Assembly (NCBI GenBank): GCA_903872785.1
Contig: CAIQLZ010000048.1
Span: 1-7,486 of the forward strand
Length of the DNA: 7,486 nucleotides
Origin: Candidatus Levyibacteriota bacterium
GTDB lineage: Bacteria; Patescibacteriota; Microgenomatia; Levybacterales; UBA12049
Direction: 5' to 3'
Part shown: positions 1 through 5,164 of the stretch, piece by piece
How positions within the stretch are numbered: the stretch's first letter is position 1
Layout of the letters: each line of letters opens with the position of its first letter
Program-made: the position numbers and the translations under genes
The notes under the pieces: model-generated
Database searches by the model: none
Told to the model about the DNA's origin: nothing
The model's input: the letters and a program-made list of their open reading frames with translations, nothing else

Positions 1-2
1 AA

Positions 3-851
3 GACATAATAGATTTTTATACCTTTGATGGCGACTTCTATTTTAAAGGCAAAAACGAAAGCCTATTAAACTACGTAATTACCCTGAATGCTATAAATTT
101 TGGTTCCGGTCTTTCTTCAGAATGGAAAGCTAAACGAAAATATAAAGAATCATCTTTTAAATCTGTTGCCAATGCTTTAAAGAATACCATAGAGAGAGGA
201 ACTCCTTTGAATGTTGATTTTGCCAGAAAAATTACCAAAGAAAAGCTTGCGGAAATGTTAGATGTTGATCCGGGATTTAAGCTCGTACAAATGTTTCAAA
301 AAAGCCTGAATGAATTAGGAGAATTTACATCTTCAAAATTTGGCAGTTATTCTAATTTAATTAATTCTCTGAATCCGCAAGCCAGAGCAAATGATTTAGC
401 TATGTTATTAAGCAAAAATCTATCATGTTATAAAGATATCGTCAGATATAGCGATTTTGATGTATATTTTTTGAAACGTGCCCAAATTCTAGTAAACGAC
501 TTATATCTTGCCTTTAACGGAAAAAGCTATGGAGAGATGGAAGATATAGGCGAATTAACAATGTTTGCCGACAATTTACTTCCCCATTTTTTCAAGGTTA
601 ACGGTGTTTTGGAATATACTTCGGAACTTGAAAATAAGATTAACAATGAAATAAAGATAGAAAGCGGAAGTGCTGAGGAAGTTGAGATAAGAGCTTTTGC
701 CGTCCAGTGTGTCGAGGAACTAAAGAAAATATTAAGCAGGAAAAGTCCAAATATAAAAAGCGCGCAGATAGATTATTACATCTGGGAACAATCACAGGCG
801 CAAAAATATAAATCAATTCCAAGACATAAAACTGTTACGTTTTTCTACTAA
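3..851 (+). CDS. Queuosine 5'-phosphate N-glycosidase (Qng1 / DUF2419 Q-salvage family), 5'-truncated by window edge
   Basis: The family releases the queuine base from queuosine 5'-monophosphate so that it can be reinserted into tRNA; this is established for the family. The reading frame is open from base 3, with no stop before TAA at 849-851, so the gene begins outside the window and 282 residues are visible. The TTG at 207 is internal and not the start. Family hallmarks, numbered from the codon at base 3, are LNAINFGSG followed by W (about 28-41), KRAQILV (about 158-164), the LTMFAD..LP segment (about 185-194), GS.EEVEIRA (222-231), the IDYYIW motif (256-261) and the C-terminal P.HKTVTFFY end (273-282). 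Only about 20-50 N-terminal residues seem to be missing. The methyltransferase gene starts one base after the stop, which suggests translational coupling. No tRNA-guanine transglycosylase or queuine transporter is visible, so the salvage partner must lie elsewhere. Confidence 0.87.
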   Translation, partial: DIIDFYTFDGDFYFKGKNESLLNYVITLNAINFGSGLSSEWKAKRKYKESSFKSVANALKNTIERGTPLNVDFARKITKEKLAEMLDVDPGFKLVQMFQKSLNELGEFTSSKFGSYSNLINSLNPQARANDLAMLLSKNLSCYKDIVRYSDFDVYFLKRAQILVNDLYLAFNGKSYGEMEDIGELTMFADNLLPHFFKVNGVLEYTSELENKINNEIKIESGSAEEVEIRAFAVQCVEELKKILSRKSPNIKSAQIDYYIWEQSQAQKYKSIPRHKTVTFFY

Positions 852-852
852 A

Positions 853-1518
853 ATGAACTTCAGAAAAACTTCTTACAAGTCTTATTCTGATTATCATCAC
901 AATATTACTCAAAATACATATGATAAGTTTGTTTTAGAATATGCTGAGATGTGGGAATGGAATAAAAAGACCTATAAAGAAATTATTAAAAATAATATTA
1001 TTCCTTTTTGTAAATTTTGCAAACAAGGCGGAAAAATATTAATAGCGGGATGCGGTACAGGAAGGGACTACAAGATTCTTTCAGAAAAGGGATTCTCATG
1101 TTTGGGAATTGATTATTCAAAATCAATGCTGGATGAGGCTAAAAGAAGAACGAATGGTAACTTTTTAAGGATGGATGTTAAAGATTATTTTTCAAAGGAT
1201 CAGTATGACGGAATTTACTGTGAAAGTGCCATAACTCACCTATCTAAAAAGAATGCCAGGCTGGTATTGTCTAATTTTTTTAAAAATTTAACAAATGAGG
1301 GAATTTTATATGCAGCTGTTAAAATAGGAGAGCCCGGTATATATGTTAGCGATGATCTCGGCGGAAAAAGATATTATCTGATTCATGATAAAGATAAATT
1401 CTGCAAACTGGTAAATAATACGGGTTTTGATATAATCGAGACCATAGTAAGCGATCATACGGACGTTAATCGTCCTAAATGGCTAAGCATTGTAGCAAGA
1501 AAGAAAACAAAAAAATGA
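853..1518 (+). CDS. Class I SAM-dependent methyltransferase, substrate unknown
   Basis: This 221-residue protein has the Rossmann-type methyltransferase pattern. Motif I is ILIAGCGTG at 62-70, and the acidic residue that binds the SAM ribose is D87 in GIDYSKSML. MDVKDY (107-112) lies in the post-motif II region, YDGIYCESAITHL (118-130) is the motif IV strand and loop, and LTNEGILYAAVK (146-157) is the following strand region. It resembles the Methyltransf_11/25 group, which acts mostly on small molecules, though the sequence does not identify the substrate. The first 60 residues are a helical, Tyr-rich cap that may contact the substrate. The ATG follows the TAA of the Qng1-like gene after a single A and lacks a clear Shine-Dalgarno sequence, which fits coupled translation. 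Its TGA overlaps the next start as ATGA. The operon context suggests a nucleoside or base-related substrate, but that is inference. Confidence 0.85.
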   Translation: MNFRKTSYKSYSDYHHNITQNTYDKFVLEYAEMWEWNKKTYKEIIKNNIIPFCKFCKQGGKILIAGCGTGRDYKILSEKGFSCLGIDYSKSMLDEAKRRTNGNFLRMDVKDYFSKDQYDGIYCESAITHLSKKNARLVLSNFFKNLTNEGILYAAVKIGEPGIYVSDDLGGKRYYLIHDKDKFCKLVNNTGFDIIETIVSDHTDVNRPKWLSIVARKKTKK

Positions 1519-2084
1519 AAGCATATTTTACTGCCTCCATATTTCACAGAGAAGAGCTTTTAGAAGATTATAAGGCTATAATTTCCTCCTTAAAGCAACT
1601 TGGAGTAAATAAGGTATTTTCTGAGGATACTTTAGACATACCGTTACAGAAAGCTCTGGATAATTCTGAAGTTGAAAGAAAAAAATGGATCACAACCTGG
1701 AAAAAATACATTCATGACTGTGACTTTGCGGTGGCTGAAATTTCTTATCCGTCTACCTTAAATATTGGATTTGAGATACATAATATCATCGAGCGGGGCA
1801 AGCCGGTAATTGGCCTATACAAAGAAGGAAAAGACCCTATTTTTACAAGTGAACTTCATTCAAGAAGACTAATTAGAAGTTCCTACACAAGAGAAAATCT
1901 AAAAGATGTTCTTTCCTGGGCAATCGGAGAAGCTAAGGAAATTATAAACAGGAGATTTACATTTTTAGTGCCGCCGGAAATAAGCGGTTTTTTGGATAAC
2001 GCATATAAATCATACGGTATAACAGCATCAGATATTATCCGTGATTTAGTGAAAAAGGAAATGATCAGGCTTCAGGACAAATAA
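1515..2084 (+). CDS. Nucleoside 2-deoxyribosyltransferase/DNPH1-like protein with C-terminal ribbon-helix-helix-like extension
   Basis: The ATG at 1515 is preferred because it overlaps the preceding TGA as ATGA and begins directly with the first beta strand, MKAYFTAS. An upstream in-frame ATG at 1479 would add 12 polar residues of no family character. The product has 189 residues. Residues 1-145 fit the 2-deoxyribosyltransferase fold: a first strand with small residues (YFTAS), CDFAVAEIS (69-77), then PSTLNIGFE, where E87 matches the catalytic glutamate of the family, and GKPVIGLYKEG (95-105). Members cleave or transfer the N-glycosidic bond of deoxynucleosides or of nucleoside monophosphates (DNPH1). 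Residues 147-184 look like an added ribbon-helix-helix: a short strand RFTFLVPPE, a helix, a GITASD turn, then a helix IIRDLVKKEM. That could be a dimerisation or DNA-binding unit. Substrate and direction of reaction cannot be told from sequence. No terminator follows it. Confidence 0.75.
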   Translation: MKAYFTASIFHREELLEDYKAIISSLKQLGVNKVFSEDTLDIPLQKALDNSEVERKKWITTWKKYIHDCDFAVAEISYPSTLNIGFEIHNIIERGKPVIGLYKEGKDPIFTSELHSRRLIRSSYTRENLKDVLSWAIGEAKEIINRRFTFLVPPEISGFLDNAYKSYGITASDIIRDLVKKEMIRLQDK

Positions 2085-2104
2085 ACTCTAACAAATCCCC
2101 TACT

Positions 2105-2133
2105 TTCATATCCGATATGAATTGATATGAATT
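2105..2133. promoter_or_regulatory. Candidate operator: three GATATGAA half-sites, one inverted
   Basis: TTCATATC (2105-2112) and GATATGAA (2114-2121) form a perfect 8-bp inverted repeat around one C. The unit GATATGAATT then occurs twice in direct tandem (2114-2123 and 2124-2133). The array overlaps the candidate -35 at 2122-2127, so a bound protein could block the polymerase. The repeats are seen directly; the operator role is inference. The RHH-like domain encoded just upstream is a possible, untested binder, since RHH proteins often recognise short tandem or inverted half-sites. Confidence 0.45.
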
Positions 2134-2150
2134 CTTAATGGTTGTAAAAC
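2122..2150 (+). promoter_or_regulatory. Candidate sigma-70-type promoter for the 55-codon ORF
   Basis: TTGATA at 2122-2127 matches the -35 consensus at five of six bases. After a 17-base spacer, TAAAAC at 2145-2150 is a weak -10 (four of six). Transcription would start near 2157, only about 10 bases before the ATG at 2167, leaving a very short leader with no Shine-Dalgarno sequence. In an AT-rich background such matches arise easily, so this remains tentative. Confidence 0.35.
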
Positions 2151-2166
2151 ATAGTTAACCTTTTTT

Positions 2167-2334
2167 ATGCAACAACATAAAGAATTATTAAATAAACTCA
2201 TGGTTCTAGATAAAAAAATACAGCAATTGAATGAATCGTCAAACGAAGTAAGAGTAGAAATGAATGATATATTTTGGTTAATTATTGAAGAAAGAAAAAA
2301 TAATAAAGTAGATACAAATATTAAAAGTTATTAG
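2167..2334 (+). CDS. Small hypothetical protein, 55 aa, probable short coiled coil
   Basis: This ORF runs from ATG at 2167 to TAG at 2332-2334. The product is short, charged and mostly helical. Leu, Ile and Met recur at spacings that fit a heptad pattern through residues 7-40 (LL..L.VL...I..L). A hydrophobic patch IFWLII falls at 35-40, and a Lys/Asn-rich tail follows. There is no signal peptide and no recognised family. Support for a real gene comes from its position: a candidate promoter and repeat array lie upstream, and a rho-independent terminator begins about 30 bases after its stop. Against it, there is no visible Shine-Dalgarno sequence, and an ORF of this size can occur by chance. 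It may be a small regulator or a leader ORF for the secretion operon. Confidence 0.45.
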   Translation: MQQHKELLNKLMVLDKKIQQLNESSNEVRVEMNDIFWLIIEERKNNKVDTNIKSY

Positions 2335-2364
2335 GATATACCAATAATTTTATTTTTGTTTATT

Positions 2365-2390
2365 AAAGCTGCCTAACGGTAGCTTTTTTT
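2365..2390 (+). terminator. Rho-independent terminator
   Basis: AAAGCTGCC (2365-2373) pairs with GGTAGCTTT (2378-2386) around a TAAC loop, with one G-T wobble. The run of T continues to 2390. It ends the transcript of the 55-codon ORF and separates the left block from the T4SS operon. It sits about 30 bases ahead of the T4SS Shine-Dalgarno, so it could also work as an attenuator for that operon. Confidence 0.8.
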
Positions 2391-2420
2391 GTAACTTTAA
2401 ACGACTTTATTTAATATGGA

Positions 2421-2427
2421 AGGAGGT
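2421..2427 (+). promoter_or_regulatory. Strong Shine-Dalgarno AGGAGGT that sets the pilin start
   Basis: AGGAGGT lies six bases before the ATG at 2434 and matches the 16S rRNA 3' end almost fully. An in-frame ATG at 2416 lies upstream of this site, would translate through it, and would put charged and Gly residues before the signal peptide. The ATG at 2434 is therefore the start. Confidence 0.85.
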
Positions 2428-2433
2428 GCGAAT

Positions 2434-2772
2434 ATGAAAAAAATAATTATTTCGTCAGCAGTTATCTTAACTTCGCTTCTAGTGGTAACTCCTGCTTTTG
2501 CCCAAACTGCAACTGGCGGAGTTTCTCAAATACAATCTTTTATTGAAAGTGTAATTAAAGTCCTAATTACTTTAGCCGGAGCTGTATCTGTTGGGTTTTT
2601 CGTCTGGGGAGGATTCGGATATATCACTAGCAGCGGAAATCCAGAAAAATTGGATCAGTCAAAAAAAACAATTATGTATTCGGCAATAGGTTTGACTATA
2701 GTTTTGGCTGCGTTTGTTTTAAGCAATATAGTAACGCAGTTGGCAACAACAGCTTTCGGATCAGGGAACTAA
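2434..2772 (+). CDS. T4SS pilin-like protein (VirB2/TrbC type)
   Basis: This 112-residue protein begins with a clear signal peptide: a MKK positive end, a hydrophobic core and a TPAFA cleavage site at about residue 23. Two membrane helices follow, near residues 32-52 and 69-92. Between them is the GGFGYITSSGNPEKL loop and a KKTI motif, the hallmark of the small T4SS pilin family common in CPR genomes. VirB2-type proteins form the pilus or an inner-membrane assembly of the secretion channel. It is the first gene of the operon and has by far the best ribosome site, which fits a pilin made in excess over downstream components. The next gene starts 16 bases after its stop and carries a paralogous copy of this domain. 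Whether a true extracellular pilus forms is not visible. Confidence 0.85.
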   Translation: MKKIIISSAVILTSLLVVTPAFAQTATGGVSQIQSFIESVIKVLITLAGAVSVGFFVWGGFGYITSSGNPEKLDQSKKTIMYSAIGLTIVLAAFVLSNIVTQLATTAFGSGN

Positions 2773-2788
2773 TCCTGCCCATATCAAT

Positions 2789-4072
2789 ATGAAAAAGTTA
2801 TTAAGTGTAATTTGTTTAACGCTATCATACTTAGCGATTGTTACTCCTGCCTTTGCTGTCTCATCTGACATTACGCAATATACAAGTAACACTTTAGGCA
2901 TAATAACTCTGGTAGCGAGTGCTGCAGCGGTTTTTTTCTTAGTTAAAGGAGGACTTCAATATATAACCTCATCCGGAAAGCCAGACAACTTAGAAAGCGC
3001 TAAAAAAACAATAAGGAATGCCATAGTAGGCCTGGTTATAGTTCTGGGAGCAAGTTTACTCGTCTCTATCCTTTCAAACTCTTTTAATCAAGTCTCACCA
3101 TCAACAACATCAGGTGTTATTAATATTTCCCAAATCGAAACGGTCAAGCCGGCAGACGGATTGACTCAAGTATTGATAGATGCAGTTTCGGGATTTATGC
3201 AAAACATCGTACAATCCGCTACAAAACCAATAGTGGACGGAATAATAGGATATTTAAGTCAAACACCGGAACTGCTAAGTAATTCCGTTATTCTGAACTT
3301 TTGGAAAGTAACTTTGGGAATAACTGATTCTCTATTTGTTATTGTGGTTGCGCTTTTGGGACTTCATTTTATGAGCGCAGGATCTTTAGGGTTTGAGGAA
3401 ATAGAACTGAAGCATTTACTGCCCAGAATAGGATTGGCTTTCTTAGGAGCAAACATTTCTCTGTTTTTGGCAAATTATGCGATAGTAACATCAAACACTT
3501 TAACCAAAGCTATTCTTGATTCAACGGGAGGACTGACAAACGCCTGGATAGTTAACTCCGTTAATCCTGCATCTTTAACATCGGGATCTACTCCTTTAAT
3601 AACTTTGGTTTTCTTAGTCATTTTCCTGATAGTTTCGATTGTTCTTTTACTTTTGTATATTTCACGTTTAATCATGATATCTCTGGGAGCAGTAATTTCC
3701 CCATTTATATTTTTACTCTGGGCAATTCCAAAGTCTTCAGACTTTGCGGAGATTTCCATAAAAACATATGTAGTTACTGTTTTTACAGCTTTCGTCCATG
3801 TAGTTATTATTCAGCTCGCATCATCTTTCTTAGCTCTTCCCCAAAACTCCGGCAATTCTTTGATTTCAATAGGGGTTGCAATCGGCCTTTTCTTTACGCT
3901 TTTAAAAACTCCGTCTTTAATGATGCAGATGGTTATGTATACAGCAGGAAACGGAGCAGTTAAAAAATTAGGCGGACAGATAATAAACGTTATATCAAGC
4001 GATAAAGGTGCAACTTCAAGCGCTGCTTCATCGGAAGCGGTCAGGCTTGCCAGAAGGAGGGTGGCTGCATGA
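2789..4072 (+). CDS. VirB6/TrbL-like polytopic channel protein with N-terminal pilin-like domain
   Basis: This is a 427-residue protein in two parts. Residues 1-23 form a signal peptide ending TPAFA, as in the preceding pilin. Residues 36-97 repeat the pilin domain: two helices with GGLQYITSSGKPDNL and KKTI between them. A polar linker (about 98-125) leads to a VirB6-like region with about six membrane helices, near 175-196, 211-234, 268-291, 292-312, 327-349 and 356-373. The C-terminus is basic (ARRRVAA), likely cytoplasmic. VirB6 proteins form the inner-membrane core of the T4SS channel. The start lacks a good Shine-Dalgarno sequence, so translation may depend on the pilin gene just upstream. 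Its TGA overlaps the PrgI start as ATGA, and the next gene's Shine-Dalgarno lies within its last codons. Function rests on topology and gene order more than on catalytic motifs. Confidence 0.8.
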   Translation: MKKLLSVICLTLSYLAIVTPAFAVSSDITQYTSNTLGIITLVASAAAVFFLVKGGLQYITSSGKPDNLESAKKTIRNAIVGLVIVLGASLLVSILSNSFNQVSPSTTSGVINISQIETVKPADGLTQVLIDAVSGFMQNIVQSATKPIVDGIIGYLSQTPELLSNSVILNFWKVTLGITDSLFVIVVALLGLHFMSAGSLGFEEIELKHLLPRIGLAFLGANISLFLANYAIVTSNTLTKAILDSTGGLTNAWIVNSVNPASLTSGSTPLITLVFLVIFLIVSIVLLLLYISRLIMISLGAVISPFIFLLWAIPKSSDFAEISIKTYVVTVFTAFVHVVIIQLASSFLALPQNSGNSLISIGVAIGLFFTLLKTPSLMMQMVMYTAGNGAVKKLGGQIINVISSDKGATSSAASSEAVRLARRRVAA

Positions 4073-4572
4073 GAACAAATATCATACCGGCCCAGATTAC
4101 CACTGTTGAGGATAAAATTGCCGGAAATTTAAATTTAACGCAGATTGCTATTTTAATGACACCGGTTTTTCTGGGAACCGGCGTATACTGTTTTTTCCCG
4201 CCTTCAATGCATTTCTCAATTTATAAAGTGATTGTTGTGGCTTTTGTTTTAATTGTTGCCCTGCTTTTGTCATTGAGAATTAAAGGGAAAGTTGTTGTTA
4301 ATTGGCTGGGCATGCTTTTCAAATTTAACTTAAGACCAAAGTTTTACATTTTTAACAAAAATGATCTTTGTCAAAGAGAACTTTATCTACCGACAATTAT
4401 AAAGCCTGACAAGAATACTGTTTTAGTAAAAGAAGTTAAAGAAACGTCAACTTTTATTTCAAAAGACCTTTTGAGAATTAAAAAATATCTTAAAAATCCA
4501 AAGTACGCATTAAATTTAACGCCTAAAAAGAGAGGGGGATTTTATGTGGTTCTTAACGAAAACAAACTCTAA
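4069..4572 (+). CDS. PrgI family protein (VirB3-like T4SS membrane component)
   Basis: This 167-residue protein opens with IPAQITTVEDKIAGNLNLTQ (5-24), the pattern at the head of PrgI proteins, where a P.....EDKI.G.LT..Q stretch precedes two membrane helices. The helices lie near 25-43 and 51-69. A cytoplasmic tail of about 95 residues follows, basic and without a recognised domain. PrgI proteins occupy the VirB3 position in Gram-positive-type conjugation systems and are thought to dock VirB4 to the membrane, which fits its place just before the TraC-like and VirB4 genes. The ATG overlaps the upstream TGA as ATGA and is served by AAGGAGGG at 4054-4061, seven bases upstream. Its 3' end overlaps the next gene by 29 bases. 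Confidence 0.83.
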   Translation: MRTNIIPAQITTVEDKIAGNLNLTQIAILMTPVFLGTGVYCFFPPSMHFSIYKVIVVAFVLIVALLLSLRIKGKVVVNWLGMLFKFNLRPKFYIFNKNDLCQRELYLPTIIKPDKNTVLVKEVKETSTFISKDLLRIKKYLKNPKYALNLTPKKRGGFYVVLNENKL

Positions 4573-5164
4573 AATTTCATCCAGAAGACAAATTGACATT
4601 AAAGAAGTTAAAGAAGGGATATTGGTTTTGCCGAATCATGAATACCGGATGATAATTGAAACTTCTTCAGTAAATCTGGAACTTAAAAGTGAAGACGAAC
4701 AGGATGTTTTAATTGACAGTTTTCAAAACTTTTTAAACTCGCTGTCAATTTCACTTCAGATATTAATACGAGTTAGAGAAGTTGATATTGATTCCTATCT
4801 TGAAAAAATTCAGGAATCAAAAACGCATGAAAAAGAACAAGCTTATAAATCTCAAATAGATAACTATACAGATTTTGTCGCTAAGCTCGTTTCAAAAAAT
4901 AAAATATTACAAAGAAAATTTTACGTTATTATCCCCTATCAAAGTTCAAGTAGGGGAAATGATTTCAGACTTATTAAAGAGCATATGTATTTACAAAGAG
5001 ATATTATTGCGAGATCTCTGGAAAAAATTGGAATGAAAACAAAGGTTTTGGATTCTTTGGAAGTTTTAGATCTTTTCTACGGATTTTATAATCCCAGTCA
5101 GGCAAAAACACAGCAATTAAAAAATGATGTTACTCAAAATTTAACTAAAGGAATTTATGACTGA
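4544..5164 (+). CDS. TraC-like domain protein (detached VirB4 N-terminal-type component)
   Basis: This 206-residue soluble protein has, at about 16-90, the pattern seen at the front of TraC/VirB4 proteins: QIDIKEVKEGILVLPNHEYR, then a strand (MIIETSSVNLELKS), a helix containing EQ..L...FQ.FLNSL, and SLQILIRVREVDIDSYL. A charged helix (about 90-120) and FYVIIPYQ (127-134) follow, also typical of the family. There is no Walker A motif, so it is not an ATPase alone and probably works with the VirB4 encoded next. AGAGGGGG at 4531-4538 is its ribosome site and decides the start, although this lies inside the PrgI gene. Its last codons overlap the candidate VirB4 ATG (5157) by 8 bases. Translational coupling along PrgI, TraC-like and VirB4 suggests a stoichiometric complex on the inner membrane. 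Confidence 0.75.
   Translation: MWFLTKTNSKISSRRQIDIKEVKEGILVLPNHEYRMIIETSSVNLELKSEDEQDVLIDSFQNFLNSLSISLQILIRVREVDIDSYLEKIQESKTHEKEQAYKSQIDNYTDFVAKLVSKNKILQRKFYVIIPYQSSSRGNDFRLIKEHMYLQRDIIARSLEKIGMKTKVLDSLEVLDLFYGFYNPSQAKTQQLKNDVTQNLTKGIYD

Noticed and set aside
640..822. Minus-strand ORF of 60 codons
   Set aside because: It lies wholly inside the Q-salvage gene and has no family features or ribosome site; it is a shadow frame.
207..851. A complete 214-residue gene starting at TTG 207
   Set aside because: The same frame is open back to base 3 and encodes conserved Q-salvage motifs (LNAINFGSG) upstream, so the gene is truncated by the window edge instead.
1479..1514. Upstream ATG at 1479 for the deoxyribosyltransferase-like gene
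   Set aside because: It adds 12 Lys-rich residues within the methyltransferase gene; ATG 1515 gives an ATGA overlap and starts at the first conserved strand.
2389..2417. Promoter TTGTAA / TAATAT just ahead of the pilin gene
   Set aside because: Both boxes match at only four of six bases, and the implied start near 2424 would cut into the Shine-Dalgarno.
2416..2433. ATG 2416 as the start of the pilin gene
   Set aside because: It would translate the Shine-Dalgarno itself and place EGGAN before a normal MKK signal peptide start.
3475..3759. Minus-strand ORF of 94 codons
   Set aside because: It is antisense to the membrane helices of the VirB6-like gene, with composition expected of a shadow frame.
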